A stretch of DNA of 37,835 nucleotides from positions 1 to 37,835 of the forward strand of contig JADMIL010000030.1 in NCBI GenBank assembly GCA_015478645.1, written 5' to 3'. Shown piece by piece: positions 16,833-25,945 of this stretch; within the stretch, counting starts at the first letter, position 1, and every line of letters begins with the position of its first letter. A program made the position numbers and the translations under genes. The notes below the pieces were generated by a model, which searched no databases, was not told where the DNA came from, and saw nothing but the letters and a program-made list of their open reading frames with translations. Origin of the DNA: Candidatus Binataceae bacterium. GTDB taxonomy: Bacteria > Desulfobacterota > Binatia > Binatales > Binataceae.

Positions 16833-17360
16833 TCACGCCGACGGCGGACGCATCGCATAAATCCGCGTGATCGCGACCTCGATCTCGACCACCTGGCGCG
16901 GCTTGCCGCTGCGCCCCGGACGGGACGGGCGCAGGCTGCCGGCGATCTCGCGCGCGCGGCCATAGACGATCGCCGCCGCGCCGTCGCCGCGCCACGTGCT
17001 GAAGGCGACCCGCGGATTGCGCGCGAGGTCGGCGCGCCTGACCGTGTTGTCGTAGATCACCAGCCTAAGTGCCGCGCCGGCCAGCGAGGCATGCACCGGA
17101 GCGATATGCGGCTGGCTGCCCTCGCCCACCGTGCTCATCGCGACCAGCCGCACGCTTTGCCAGAACTCGACGAACTCGGCCGCCGCCATCTGCCGCGCGG
17201 CGTAGCCAACTGAATCGGCGACCGCCGGCGTCGCGCTGGCGACGCTGCGATCGATCAGCGCTTGCAGGGCATCGAGCGCCGGCGCAGGCGCCGAAATATC
17301 TTCAACATTTACTTTAACTTCGTGCGCTCCGGCGTCTGCCACTTTAACTTTATCGGCCAT
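16833..17360 (-). CDS. Pyridoxamine 5'-phosphate oxidase-like flavin-binding protein
   Basis: 175 residues. After a 50-residue helical N-terminus comes a split beta-barrel of the PNPOx-like type: FVEFWQSVRLVAMSTVGEGSQ, PHIAPVHASLAGAALRLVIYDN, and RRADLARNPRVAFSTWRGDGA. Members bind FMN, F420 or heme and act as oxidoreductases on varied substrates; key residues for vitamin B6 synthesis are not evident, so true PdxH function is not claimed. The start ATG 17360 has GGGAGG seven bases upstream, and that sequence overlaps the last codons of cydB (stop at 17364). It is therefore the third gene of a cydAB operon, suggesting a redox role. Confidence 0.85.
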   Translation of the reverse strand: MADKVKVADAGAHEVKVNVEDISAPAPALDALQALIDRSVASATPAVADSVGYAARQMAAAEFVEFWQSVRLVAMSTVGEGSQPHIAPVHASLAGAALRLVIYDNTVRRADLARNPRVAFSTWRGDGAAAIVYGRAREIAGSLRPSRPGRSGKPRQVVEIEVAITRIYAMRPPSA

Positions 17361-17363
17361 CGA

Positions 17364-18416
17364 TCAGCCTCCCGTGAGCGTGCCGCGCCGCCGTCCGCGC
17401 AGTCGCCGCCGCTCCGGATTAGTCTTGAAGACGACCATCAGATAGCGGTACGACGGCAGCAGGATCAGGGCGCCGGCCGCGAGCGCGCCGGCCAGGATAT
17501 GGATCGTAACGGGCGGCGCGGACGAATTGTAGATCGTGAGATCGGGCGGCAGCAGGTACGGAAACTGCGCCAGCGCCCAGCCCCACAAAATCAGCGCGAC
17601 CTGCCCGGCGGCGCACAGCCGCGCCAGCGCAAAGCGCCGCGTCCACAACGCGCCAATCGCGGCCAGCGCCAGAATCGTGATCATCCAGATCAGCGGCCAG
17701 GTCCATACGCGCTCGGTCAGGCCGGCCCAAATCAGCGGAGCGCCATGAATCGAGAGCAGCAGGACGACCGCGGCCATCAGGCCGACCGCGACGGCGGCGC
17801 CGAGCGCGCGGCGCCTGAAGTCGTCGCGCAGTTCGTTATCGTCGGTCTCGAGCGGCGCGTAGACCGCGGCGAGATAGGCGAACATGACCAGCGCGAAGAG
17901 CCCGACGGCAAAGCAAAACGGCGTCGCCCACGGCGCGACGAAATCGCTCAGGCGCGCGGGATTGCGCGGAATTCGCGCCGAGGCGATCGCGCCGATAATC
18001 ACCCCGAGCAGCACCGGCGTGACCAGACTGGCGATCGCGAACAGGCGCCCCCAGCGGCGCTGCGCACTGTCGCGGCCGCCGCCGTAGCTATGGAAGCTGA
18101 AGGCCGATCCGCGCAGCACGATCCCCACCAGCATCAGCGTGACCGGAATATGCATCGCCGTCATGATCTGGGCGAAGGCCGGCGGAAAGGCGTCGAACAT
18201 GATCACCACGACCAGGATGAGCCAGACGTGATCGGCCTCCCAGATTGGCCCGATCGCACGCTCGATCAGGTCGCGCTGTTCGGCGGCGCGCGGTCCCGAG
18301 GCCAACAGATTCCATACGCCGCCGCCGTAGTCCGCGCCGCCGGTGAGCACATAGATGGTCAGCGCGACCAGCAGAACCCCGGCGACGAAGAACAGCGCGT
18401 AGGGTAGCGCGCTCAT
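17364..18416 (-). CDS. cydB: Cytochrome bd ubiquinol oxidase subunit II
   Basis: 350 residues with about eight or nine transmembrane helices. The start ATG at 18416 overlaps the cydA stop by four bases (ATGA, 18413-18416). Family features are FFVAGVLLVALTIYVLTGGADYGGGVWNL at the N-terminus, IGPIWEADHVWLILVVVIMFDAFPPAFA and a C-terminal helix before a basic tail. CydB pairs with CydA to form the quinol oxidase that reduces oxygen to water without pumping protons. Its basic C-terminal tail (RRRLRGRRRGTL) overlaps the ribosome-binding site of the next gene. No small CydX-like subunit is seen between cydB and the PNPOx-like gene. Confidence 0.95.
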   Translation of the reverse strand: MSALPYALFFVAGVLLVALTIYVLTGGADYGGGVWNLLASGPRAAEQRDLIERAIGPIWEADHVWLILVVVIMFDAFPPAFAQIMTAMHIPVTLMLVGIVLRGSAFSFHSYGGGRDSAQRRWGRLFAIASLVTPVLLGVIIGAIASARIPRNPARLSDFVAPWATPFCFAVGLFALVMFAYLAAVYAPLETDDNELRDDFRRRALGAAVAVGLMAAVVLLLSIHGAPLIWAGLTERVWTWPLIWMITILALAAIGALWTRRFALARLCAAGQVALILWGWALAQFPYLLPPDLTIYNSSAPPVTIHILAGALAAGALILLPSYRYLMVVFKTNPERRRLRGRRRGTLTGG

Positions 18417-19747
18417 CGGGGCACCCGGGCCAGCGCGGCGACCTCTTCGCCGGTCGGACTGAGCATCACCTGCCGCCAGAGCAAAAACGCCACCGTCGCG
18501 CCGAGAAAACAATAGAGCGCCGTAAACAGCGTGAAGGTCACTTCGAGCCCCGGCATCGGCGTGACCGCGTCCGCCGTGCGCATCACGTGGTAGATAATCC
18601 ACGGCTGGCGGCCGACCTCCGTCACCACCCAGCCGGCCTCGACCGCGATCAGTCCGAGCGGCGCCGCCGCGACCATCGCATACATGAACCAGTCGCAGTC
18701 GAAGATCGTGCGCCGCCGCCACAGCAGCCATGCGCCCCACAGCGCGAGACCCGCCATCGCCATACCGGCGGCGACCATGATCTGAAAGCCGAGATGGACC
18801 GCGATGAGCGGGCTCGGCCACTCGCCCTCGGGAAACGAGTTGAGGCCGCGCATCACGGCGTCGGCGTTGTGGTAGGTCATGAGGCTGAGCATCGAGGGCA
18901 GTTCGATCGCGTAGAGCAGCTTGCGATCCTTGACGTCGGGAATTCCGCCGAGCGCCAGCGGCGCGTGCGGCCCGGATTTGAACAGTCCCTCAAAGGCCGC
19001 CATCTTGAGCGGCTGCAGACGGGCGACCGCGCGCGCCGACGCGTCACCGCTGATCGGCTGGAGCACGGCGGCGACCGCGCCGACCGCAAAGGCGATCGCA
19101 ATCGCGCGGCGATGGAACAGGTTGCCGCGCTCGCGCAGCCACATCGCGGCGTGAATTCCGGCGACCACGAAACCGGTGGCGGCGTAAGCCGCGATCGTCA
19201 TATGCACGGTCTCGTGCAGCGCCGCCGGATTGGTCAGCGCGGCGATCGGATCGATCGCGATGGGCTGGCCGTTGACCAGCCGGAAGCCGACCGGCGTATT
19301 CATCCACGAATTGGCGATCACCACGAAGATGCCCGAGACCATGCCGCTCACCGCGACCATCACGCCGGCCCCGAGATGCGCCCGGGGTGAGACGCGATCC
19401 CAGCCGTACATGTAAATGCCCAAAAAGATTGCCTCGGTGAAAAAAGCGAAGCCCTCGAGCGAAAACGGCATCCCGATTATGTCTCCGGCCCACTTCATGA
19501 AGTGCGGCCAGAGCAGGCCCAACTCGAACGACAGCACGGTGCCCGAGACCGCGCCGACCGCGAACATGATCGCCGCGCCGATCGCCCAGCGCCGCGCGAT
19601 CAGCAGGTAGACCTCGCGCCGCGTGCGCAGGTAGAGCCACTCGGCAATCACCATCAGCAGCGGTATCGCGATTCCGACGCAGGAAAAGATGATATGGAAG
19701 GCGAGCGACATCGCCATCTGCGATCGCGCGGCAAGAATATTCGGCAT
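18413..19747 (-). CDS. cydA: Cytochrome bd ubiquinol oxidase subunit I
   Basis: 444 residues, nine predicted transmembrane helices. The start ATG 19747 (MPNILAARSQMAMSLAFHI) places the heme b595 ligand His near residue 19, as in the family. GRQPWIIYHVMRTADAV is the conserved GRQPW block, and LKMAAFEGLF gives the Lys and Glu of the quinol site. The Q-loop is short, so the protein belongs to the short-Q-loop (CIO-like) branch, not the long E. coli type. It works with CydB at low oxygen or under stress. No Shine-Dalgarno is obvious. Upstream, 162 bp separate it from the acetate kinase stop; no clear promoter was found there. Confidence 0.95.
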   Translation of the reverse strand: MPNILAARSQMAMSLAFHIIFSCVGIAIPLLMVIAEWLYLRTRREVYLLIARRWAIGAAIMFAVGAVSGTVLSFELGLLWPHFMKWAGDIIGMPFSLEGFAFFTEAIFLGIYMYGWDRVSPRAHLGAGVMVAVSGMVSGIFVVIANSWMNTPVGFRLVNGQPIAIDPIAALTNPAALHETVHMTIAAYAATGFVVAGIHAAMWLRERGNLFHRRAIAIAFAVGAVAAVLQPISGDASARAVARLQPLKMAAFEGLFKSGPHAPLALGGIPDVKDRKLLYAIELPSMLSLMTYHNADAVMRGLNSFPEGEWPSPLIAVHLGFQIMVAAGMAMAGLALWGAWLLWRRRTIFDCDWFMYAMVAAAPLGLIAVEAGWVVTEVGRQPWIIYHVMRTADAVTPMPGLEVTFTLFTALYCFLGATVAFLLWRQVMLSPTGEEVAALARVPR

Positions 19748-19909
19748 GAGTATGCAATCCGCTGCGGCCTTGCGCGATCCGCCGCCGGACCTAGCCCTCC
19801 ATCCGTCGGCGGCGCCGCCGCACCATCGACCGGCACCGGCCCGCGAGGCCGCGATCGATCGCGCGGCGCGCACACGGCGGCGCGTCAGGCGGCGGGTAAA
19901 GCGATTGCG

Positions 19910-21106
19910 TCATGCGGGCCGCGCAAGCAATTGCGCGGCCCCGCGCGCAATCTGGTACTCCTCGTCAAGCGGCACGACCCACAATGCGACCGGCGAGCCC
20001 GCCGCGCTGAAACAGGCCTCGCGGCCATCGGCCGCGCGATTGGCGGATTCGTCAAGCACGATGCCGAGAGTTTCGAGACCGGTGCAAATCCGCGCGCGCA
20101 CGGCCGCCGAATGCTCGCCGATGCCGGCGCCGAAGATCACCGCGTCGACCCGCCCCAGCACGGCGCCATACGCACCGATATATTTGCGCGCGCGATAGCA
20201 GAACATCTCGATGGCCAGCGCGGCGTCGGGATTTGACGGCGCCGCCGCGTCGAGTTCGCGCAAGTCGCCCGAGACGCCCGAGACGCCAAGCAGTCCCGAC
20301 TCGCGATTGAGCATGCGCTCGACGGCGGCCGGGGGGAGCTTTTCGCTCTCGCACATATAGCTCACAATCGCCGGGTCGAGATCGCCCGATCGCGTCGCCA
20401 TCATCAGCCCCTCGAGCGGCGTCAGGCCCATCGAGGTATCGACCGAGCGCCCCGCGCGAATCGCCGCGACCGAGCAACCCGCGCCCAGTTGCAGCGTAAT
20501 CAGGTTGAGCGCAGCGGCCGGCCGCCCGCTGATTTCGGCGTAGCGGTCGAGCATCCACGAATGGCCCACGCCGTGGAAACCGAAGCGCCGGATCCCGAGG
20601 CGCGCGGCGACCTCGCGCGGTATCGCGTAAGTGCGCGCGGCCGGCGGGATCGTCTGGTGGAACGCGGTGTCGGCGACCACGATCGCCGGCACGCCCGGCA
20701 CGCTCGCGCTGAGCGCGCGGATCGTCGCGAGCGCGGGCGGGTTGTGCAGCGGCGCGAAGCGGCTCGCCTCCTCCAGCGCGGCGATTACGCCGGCGTCGGC
20801 GATCATCGGTGCGCGCACGCGATCGCCGCCATGCACGATGCGATGCGCGATCGCGTCGAGCGCGAGGTGCGGGTCGCCCGCGCGCAGCCAGGCGATCACA
20901 CTGAGCGCGGCCGCGGCATGGTCGGCGACGGGACCGGGCGCGTCACTCGAGCGGCCGTCGGCGGCGCTCATCACGGTATGCGCGCGCGGCCCGATCTCCT
21001 GCACCACCCCGCGCGCCAGACGATCGCGCCGCACGCCCGACTGATCGATCGCGAGTAGTTCAAATTTAAGCGACGAGCTGCCGCAATTGATGACCAGTAT
21101 TTTCAT
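19910..21106 (-). CDS. ackA: Acetate kinase
   Basis: 398 residues from ATG 21106 (MKILVINCGSSSLKFEL), which holds the first acetokinase signature. The second signature is MGLTPLEGLMMATRSGDLDP, and the C-terminal nucleotide-binding GAGIGEHS is present. The enzyme interconverts acetate and ATP with acetyl phosphate and ADP, for substrate-level ATP or acetate uptake. The usual partner pta is not adjacent. The gene follows the quinone oxidoreductase after 98 bp on the same strand, and lies upstream of cydAB, consistent with a low-oxygen energy theme. No clear ribosome-binding site precedes the start; the frame upstream is antisense-like and was discarded. Confidence 0.95.
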   Translation of the reverse strand: MKILVINCGSSSLKFELLAIDQSGVRRDRLARGVVQEIGPRAHTVMSAADGRSSDAPGPVADHAAAALSVIAWLRAGDPHLALDAIAHRIVHGGDRVRAPMIADAGVIAALEEASRFAPLHNPPALATIRALSASVPGVPAIVVADTAFHQTIPPAARTYAIPREVAARLGIRRFGFHGVGHSWMLDRYAEISGRPAAALNLITLQLGAGCSVAAIRAGRSVDTSMGLTPLEGLMMATRSGDLDPAIVSYMCESEKLPPAAVERMLNRESGLLGVSGVSGDLRELDAAAPSNPDAALAIEMFCYRARKYIGAYGAVLGRVDAVIFGAGIGEHSAAVRARICTGLETLGIVLDESANRAADGREACFSAAGSPVALWVVPLDEEYQIARGAAQLLARPA

Positions 21107-21204
21107 CGGCGCCGGCGCGGGAGCGTTTCGTGAGCAACCCGCGCCTTCACCGTAGCTGAGCGGCGCGCGCCAAGCTAAAGGTGCGGCGCGACCGCGCATC
21201 AGGA

Positions 21205-22185
21205 TTACGGGATCAACACGCTCGAGCCGGTCGTCTGCCGATCGCCCAACGCATGATGGGCCAGGACGGCGTCCTTCAGGGCGAAGCGCCGCTGGACCGC
21301 GCAGCGCACCGTGCCGTCGGCGATCGCCGCGAACAGCGCCGCCGCCCGCGCGGTCAACTCGGCGCGCGTCGCGGTGTAGTTCTGCAGGTTGGGGCGCGTC
21401 AGGAACAGGGAGCCCTTGGCGCTCAGCAGATTGACGCTGAACGGCGCCACCAGGCCCGAGGCCTGGCCGAACAACACCATCAGGCCGCGGGGTCTTAGAC
21501 AGTCGAGCGATTTCAGAAAGGTCGCCTGCCCGACCGAATCGTAGACCACCGGAAGCATCGCGCCGCCGGTGATCTCCTTGACCCGCGCCACGAAATCCTC
21601 GCGGCTGTAGACGATCGTGTGATCGCAGCCATGCGCCGCGGCCAGCCGCGCCTTGTCGTCGCTGCCCACCGATCCGATCACCGTCGCGCCGAGATGCTTC
21701 GCCCATTGGCACAGAATGAGCCCTACGCCGCCGGCCGCGGCGTGGACCAGGATGGTGTCGCCGGGCTTGATCGCGTGAACGTCGTGGATCAGGAAATGCG
21801 CCGTCAGCCCTTTGAGCATCGCCGCCGCCGCCGTCTCGTCATCGATTCCGCCGGGCAGCTTGACCAGCACCCGCGCCGGCATCACGCGCGCCTCGGCATA
21901 CGCACCATGCGGTCCGCCGGCATAAGCGACACGATCGCCCGGCTTGACCTCCGTGACCTCGGGCCCGATCGCCTCGACCACTCCGGCGCCCTCGCTGCCG
22001 GGCGTATAGGGCATCGCCGGCGGCGGGTAGACGCCGCTGCGAAAATAGATCTCGACGAAGTTGAGGCCGATCGCGCGATGTCGCACGAGCGCCTCTCCGC
22101 GCCCGGGCGTGCCCACGCCCACATCCTTGAATTGCATCACTTCGGGACCACCGGTCTCGGCGACGACGATTGCCTTGCAGTTCAT
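21205..22185 (-). CDS. NADPH:quinone oxidoreductase, zinc-independent MDR family
   Basis: 326 residues of the medium-chain dehydrogenase/reductase superfamily, QOR-like branch. The N-terminal GroES-like domain has GLNFVEIYFRSGVYPPPAMPYTPGSEGAGVVEA. The NADPH-binding fold has HAAAGGVGLILCQWAK (about residues 148-163). The structural- and catalytic-zinc cysteines are absent, as in QorA. It reduces quinones or other electrophilic carbonyls with NADPH. The start ATG 22185 is firm: AAGGAG lies five bases upstream. The downstream gene is acetate kinase. The aldo/keto reductase upstream (stop at 22303) may be co-transcribed; a stem-loop at 22207-22226 lies between. Confidence 0.93.
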   Translation of the reverse strand: MNCKAIVVAETGGPEVMQFKDVGVGTPGRGEALVRHRAIGLNFVEIYFRSGVYPPPAMPYTPGSEGAGVVEAIGPEVTEVKPGDRVAYAGGPHGAYAEARVMPARVLVKLPGGIDDETAAAAMLKGLTAHFLIHDVHAIKPGDTILVHAAAGGVGLILCQWAKHLGATVIGSVGSDDKARLAAAHGCDHTIVYSREDFVARVKEITGGAMLPVVYDSVGQATFLKSLDCLRPRGLMVLFGQASGLVAPFSVNLLSAKGSLFLTRPNLQNYTATRAELTARAAALFAAIADGTVRCAVQRRFALKDAVLAHHALGDRQTTGSSVLIP

Positions 22186-22206
22186 CAGGGCTCCTTCACG
22201 CGTCCG

Positions 22207-22226
22207 CGGATACGCCCGCGTATCCG
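22207..22226 (-). other. Stem-loop just upstream of the quinone oxidoreductase gene
   Basis: CGGATACG-(CCCG)-CGTATCCG is a perfect 8-bp stem with a tetraloop. It ends about 10 bases before the Shine-Dalgarno of the oxidoreductase. There is no T-run on either side, so it is more likely an mRNA-processing or translation-modulating hairpin, or a protein-binding palindrome, than a terminator. Confidence 0.4.
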
Positions 22227-22302
22227 GGCGAGCTTAGCCGCACGCCTTCGCCGGCGGCAATCGCAGGGCAACTCTCACCGCCTTACCCGAGGCAATCGAT
22301 GT

Positions 22303-23199
22303 TCAGCGCTGGCCGACCCAGGCGCGCCGCGCGACCGCACGCCAGCGCGCGCGAATCGCGTCGTACTCGGCCTGCGGCAGCGGGCCGCGTTCCACTAATA
22401 CCGCATTCTCGCTCCAGCGCGACGGCCGCGTGGTGCCGACGATCGCGGTGGCGACGCCCGGTACGGCGAGCGTGAAACGCAGCGCCGTCGCGACCGCGCC
22501 GCGCGGATCGCTGGCGATAAAATCGTAGCCGAGCCGATTGAGCCGGCTCCAGTACGGACGCTCGTAGCTGCCCACGCCCATGCGGCTAAAGAGCCACGCG
22601 GCGTTGGCGATCGGCCGCTTGGCGATCACACCCATATCGCGCGCGCGGGCCGCCGGCAGCACCAGGTCGATCGCCTCCTGGTCGGCGATATTCACCGATA
22701 TCTGGAGCGTGTCGAAGACCCCGATCGCGACCGCTGCCAGCGCGTCGCGCGCGTCGCCACTGTAGCCGATCCATCGCGTGAGGCCTTTGTCGCGCGCACG
22801 GATCAGCGCATCGATCAGACGGTCGTCGCGCAGGGTCGCAGCGTCGCACGAATGGAACTGGAGCAGATCGATATAGTCAGTCTTGAGCCGCACCAAGCTG
22901 CGCGCGACGCTCAGCTCGATCAACCGCGGCGTCCATTCCGGCTCGGGCAGGCCATTGGCGTGGCCACACTTGGTAAACAGGTAATAGTCACTGCGGCGAT
23001 GACTCACCGCATTGCCGATCAACTCCTCGCTGGTATCGTAGCAGGCGGCGGTATCGATCACGTTGAGGCCGGCATCGAGCGCGCGACTGAGTATTTCCTC
23101 GACGACCCGCGGCGCGGCGTTCTGGTAGCCGATTTCCGATCCGCCGAAGCCGAGCACGCTGGCCATCATGCCGGTCCGGCCAAGCCGCCGCGTCTCCAT
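22303..23199 (-). CDS. Aldo/keto reductase
   Basis: 298 residues from ATG 23199 (METRRLGRTG), the usual AKR opening. The catalytic tetrad is in place: Asp49 (NVIDTAACYDTS), Tyr54, Lys77 (LFTKCG) and His116 (LLQFHSCD). C-terminal AIVGTTRPSRW gives the NADPH-phosphate-binding strand. Length and motifs fit the bacterial AKR13/YdhF-like groups that reduce aldehydes and ketones with NADPH; the substrate is unknown. It follows the DUF952 gene after 25 bp and precedes the quinone oxidoreductase, so these three may form a small detoxification transcript. A TTG one codon upstream is possible but less likely as the start. Confidence 0.93.
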   Translation of the reverse strand: METRRLGRTGMMASVLGFGGSEIGYQNAAPRVVEEILSRALDAGLNVIDTAACYDTSEELIGNAVSHRRSDYYLFTKCGHANGLPEPEWTPRLIELSVARSLVRLKTDYIDLLQFHSCDAATLRDDRLIDALIRARDKGLTRWIGYSGDARDALAAVAIGVFDTLQISVNIADQEAIDLVLPAARARDMGVIAKRPIANAAWLFSRMGVGSYERPYWSRLNRLGYDFIASDPRGAVATALRFTLAVPGVATAIVGTTRPSRWSENAVLVERGPLPQAEYDAIRARWRAVARRAWVGQR

Positions 23200-23224
23200 C
23201 AACGGTACGTCATTCGCGTCGCGA

Positions 23225-23590
23225 CTACCTGGTAGATGCGGACACGATCGCGGGCAGGAGAAACGAACCGTCGGGCGCGCAGGGAAAATCGATCACCCGG
23301 ATGACGGCCGACGGGTTGAGCGCGCCATAAATATGCGGAAAGCTTACAGCGGCGCGCGCGTCGCCGGCGCCGCGCGGCATTTCGTACTTGAGCGGCGCCA
23401 CCAGCCGCGCTTCGTCGATACAGAGCAGCACCAGATCGCGCTGGCCGCGATAATGCAAGTCGGCCGTCGCGGCCACCTGGGCCGGCGTCGAGCAATGGAT
23501 AAAGCCTTCCGCCGCGATCGAGCCGGGTGCGTATTCGCCGCGCTCGAGCGCCCGCTCCCATTCGCCGCGCCTGACGATGTGCAATATCAT
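23225..23590 (-). CDS. DUF952-family protein
   Basis: 121 residues matching the DUF952 pattern: MILHIVRRGEWERALERGEY, then SIAAEGFIHCSTPAQV with the conserved His-Cys, then RDLVLLCIDEARLVAPLKYE and SFPHIYGALNPSAVIRV. The fold is small alpha/beta and resembles glutathione-transferase-like or ADP-ribosyl-related proteins; no activity is firmly known. The ATG at 23590 has no clear Shine-Dalgarno. It sits 25 bp upstream of the aldo/keto reductase start on the same strand and 109 bp after the GlpX-like stop. Little can be said on its job from context. Confidence 0.85.
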   Translation of the reverse strand: MILHIVRRGEWERALERGEYAPGSIAAEGFIHCSTPAQVAATADLHYRGQRDLVLLCIDEARLVAPLKYEMPRGAGDARAAVSFPHIYGALNPSAVIRVIDFPCAPDGSFLLPAIVSASTR

Positions 23591-23699
23591 TACTCAGTCC
23601 ATACCCAATCGATAATCAGTCCACGCCCGCATCCGCGATGCGCATTAAATATGCTTGCGCACGACTCCGCGGATCACTACTCGTTCGCGCCGCGCCGGC

Positions 23700-24653
23700 C
23701 TAATACTCCGGCTTGAAGTCGAAATGATGAATCGACTCGATAAAGCGGATAGTGCGGGTCTTCGAGCGCATCACGACGCTGTTGGTCATCGCACCGCCGG
23801 AAAAAAAGCGCACGCCGCGCAGGTAGTCGCCAGTGGTCACGCCGGTCGCCGCGAACATCACGTTGTCGCCGGCCATCTCTTCGAGCACGTATTTGCGCCG
23901 CAAATCGAGGATCCCCGCCGCCAGGCATTCTTCGGCCTCGCGCTCGTTGCGCGGCGAAAAGCGGCATTGCATCTCGCCGCCCGCCGATCGGATCGCGGCG
24001 GCGGCCAGCACTCCCTGATGCGCTCCGCCGATGCCGATCAGCAGGTCGACTTCGCTCTCGGGCCGGGTCGTCGCGATGCCCGCCGACAGATCGCCCGCCG
24101 TAAGCAGCTTGATTCCGGCGCCGGCGCGGCGCACTTCGGCGATGAGCTTTTCGTGGCGTGGACGGTCGAGGATCGCGACGCGCAAGTCCTCGACGTAGAC
24201 CTTCTTGGCCTCGGCCAGCGCGGTGAGATTCTCCGACGGCGACTTGTCGATATCGATAACGCCGCGGCCAACCGCGCCGCACGCGATCTTGTCCATGTAG
24301 GTGTCGGGGCAGCGCAGAATTTTGCCGCGCTCGGCCAGCGCGACGCATGAGAGCGCGTTGGGTCCGCCGGTCGCGCAGATCAGCGAGCCCTCGAGGCCGT
24401 CGAGCGCAACGTCGACTTCAGTGCCGGCGCCGGTGCCGACGATTTCGCCCGCATAGAGCAGGTCGGTCGCCCCCTGGTCGCCCTCGCCGACGACGATCTT
24501 GCCGTCCATCGCGATCGAGTTGAGCGTATTGCGCATCGCCTCGGCGGCGACCCGATCGGCCATCCGTTCGTCGCCCTTGCCGATAAAGCGGGCGGCGGCG
24601 AGTGCCGCGGCTTCGGTCGCGCGAACCACTTCGAGGGCCAGATTACGCTCCAT
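23700..24653 (-). CDS. glpX: GlpX-like class II fructose-1,6-bisphosphatase homologue with altered active site
   Basis: 317 residues, aligned without gaps to the E. coli GlpX sequence as I recall it up to about residue 213. Conserved are Asp33, Glu57, Asp85, Glu88, Tyr119, Arg166 and Asp188. Substituted are Lys29 to Glu, Asp61 to Gly, Pro86 to Gly and Thr90 to Ser (DPIEGT is DGLEGS here), Lys164 to Arg, Asp186 to Ala and the metal-site Glu213 to Gln (GGAPEG is GGAHQG here). The family hydrolyses fructose-1,6-bisphosphate with Mn2+ in gluconeogenesis. With these changes the activity or substrate may differ. AAGGAG lies seven bases before the ATG. It follows the PGM-like gene after 58 bp and is probably co-transcribed. 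Confidence 0.88.
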   Translation of the reverse strand: MERNLALEVVRATEAAALAAARFIGKGDERMADRVAAEAMRNTLNSIAMDGKIVVGEGDQGATDLLYAGEIVGTGAGTEVDVALDGLEGSLICATGGPNALSCVALAERGKILRCPDTYMDKIACGAVGRGVIDIDKSPSENLTALAEAKKVYVEDLRVAILDRPRHEKLIAEVRRAGAGIKLLTAGDLSAGIATTRPESEVDLLIGIGGAHQGVLAAAAIRSAGGEMQCRFSPRNEREAEECLAAGILDLRRKYVLEEMAGDNVMFAATGVTTGDYLRGVRFFSGGAMTNSVVMRSKTRTIRFIESIHHFDFKPEY

Positions 24654-24711
24654 CGCGGCGCTCCTTCATTATCTTATCGGCGGTTCGATCCTGATTAGCC
24701 AGCCGCCAGCA

Positions 24712-25938
24712 TTAGTCAGTCGCCAGCGCGTTACCGAACAGCGCGTCGATCAACCGATAGCCACTGCGTACGACGACGCCCGTACCCGCGGCGTCGGCCT
24801 CCGTATAGCGCCGCACGGCGCGGTCCGCGGAGGTCCCGGAATTGCTGCTCCTTAAGATAGCGAACGGCACCGGCTCGTTCGAGTGAGTCTTGAGAATCGA
24901 GGGCGTCGCATGGTCGGGCATCAGGATCATCGCCCATTCGCCGAGCGACGGCAGCCCGGAGAGCATCGGGCCCAGGATCAGTTCGTCGATACGCTCAATC
25001 GCTTCGGTCTTCAGATCGGCGCGGCCCATATGGCCGGCCTCGTCGGGCGCCTCGATATGCAGCAGCAGGAAATCGCGCCGGGTGAGCGCCGCGAGACCGT
25101 AGCGCGCCTTGGCCGCGTAATCGGTATCGAGAAAACCGGTCGCGCCGGGCACCGTGATCACCTCGAGGCCGGCCAGCCGTCCGAGTCCGTTGACCAGGTC
25201 GACCGCCGAGATCACCGACCCCTCGACGCCAAAGCGCTCGCGCAGCGTCGGCACCGCGGGGCGCTTGCCCTGGCCCCAGAACCACGGCGAGGTCGCGGCC
25301 GTCTGGCCGGCGGCGCGGCGCGCCCGGTTCACCGGATGCTCGCGCATGATCGCGGCGCCATCGCGCATCAGCGCGCCAAGCCGATCGGCGCCCGGACCGG
25401 CCGGCAAATGCGCGGCGACGGGCTTGCCGGTGATATCGTGCGGCGGGGTCAGCGTCGTGCCGGCTACGCCGCCGCGCCAGACCATCAGATGGCGGTAGCT
25501 GACGCCGTTGAAGAACTCGATACCGTCGCGGGCCAGCGCGCCGCGCAAATCGTCGACGATCCGCGCGCCCTCCGCGCTGGTGATATGGCCCGCGGTGAAA
25601 TCGTTCATGACCTCCGCGCCGTCGGCGCCGGGCGCGAGCGAGACCAGGTTCATGCGGAAGACCACGTCGTCGGGTCCGAGCTCCAGACCCATGCTCGCCG
25701 CTTCGATCGGCGCGCGCCCGGTGTGATAGCGCGCCGGGTCGTAGCCGAGCATGGTCATGGTGCCGACGTCGCTGCCCGCCGGCATGCCGGCGGGAATCGT
25801 CGCCACCAGGCCCAACTCGCCGCGCGTCGCGATCAGGTCCATGTTGGGCTTGCGCGCGGCGGCCAGCGGGGTGCGTCCGCCGAGTTCGTCGCACGGCCAA
25901 TCGGCCATCCCGTCACCGTGGATAATGACGTACTTCAA
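24712..25938 (-). CDS. Cofactor-independent phosphoglycerate mutase-like protein, putative alternative homoserine kinase
   Basis: 408 residues of the alkaline-phosphatase superfamily, archaeal apgM branch. Metal and nucleophile motifs are HGDGMAD (Asp9), AGSDVGTMTMLGYD (Ser56), HIEAPDEAGHMGR, MPDHATP and KTHSNEPVPF. The start is TTG 25938, dictated by GGAGG seven bases upstream. Proteins of this subgroup that lie next to hom and thrC in genomes without thrB were proposed as homoserine kinases (the TIGR02535 concept, from memory). Here thrC and hom lie directly upstream in the same direction, and no GHMP-type homoserine kinase is present in the window. The phosphoglycerate mutase role remains possible. 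Confidence 0.9.
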   Translation of the reverse strand: MKYVIIHGDGMADWPCDELGGRTPLAAARKPNMDLIATRGELGLVATIPAGMPAGSDVGTMTMLGYDPARYHTGRAPIEAASMGLELGPDDVVFRMNLVSLAPGADGAEVMNDFTAGHITSAEGARIVDDLRGALARDGIEFFNGVSYRHLMVWRGGVAGTTLTPPHDITGKPVAAHLPAGPGADRLGALMRDGAAIMREHPVNRARRAAGQTAATSPWFWGQGKRPAVPTLRERFGVEGSVISAVDLVNGLGRLAGLEVITVPGATGFLDTDYAAKARYGLAALTRRDFLLLHIEAPDEAGHMGRADLKTEAIERIDELILGPMLSGLPSLGEWAMILMPDHATPSILKTHSNEPVPFAILRSSNSGTSADRAVRRYTEADAAGTGVVVRSGYRLIDALFGNALATD

Positions 25939-25945
25939 CCGTGAA

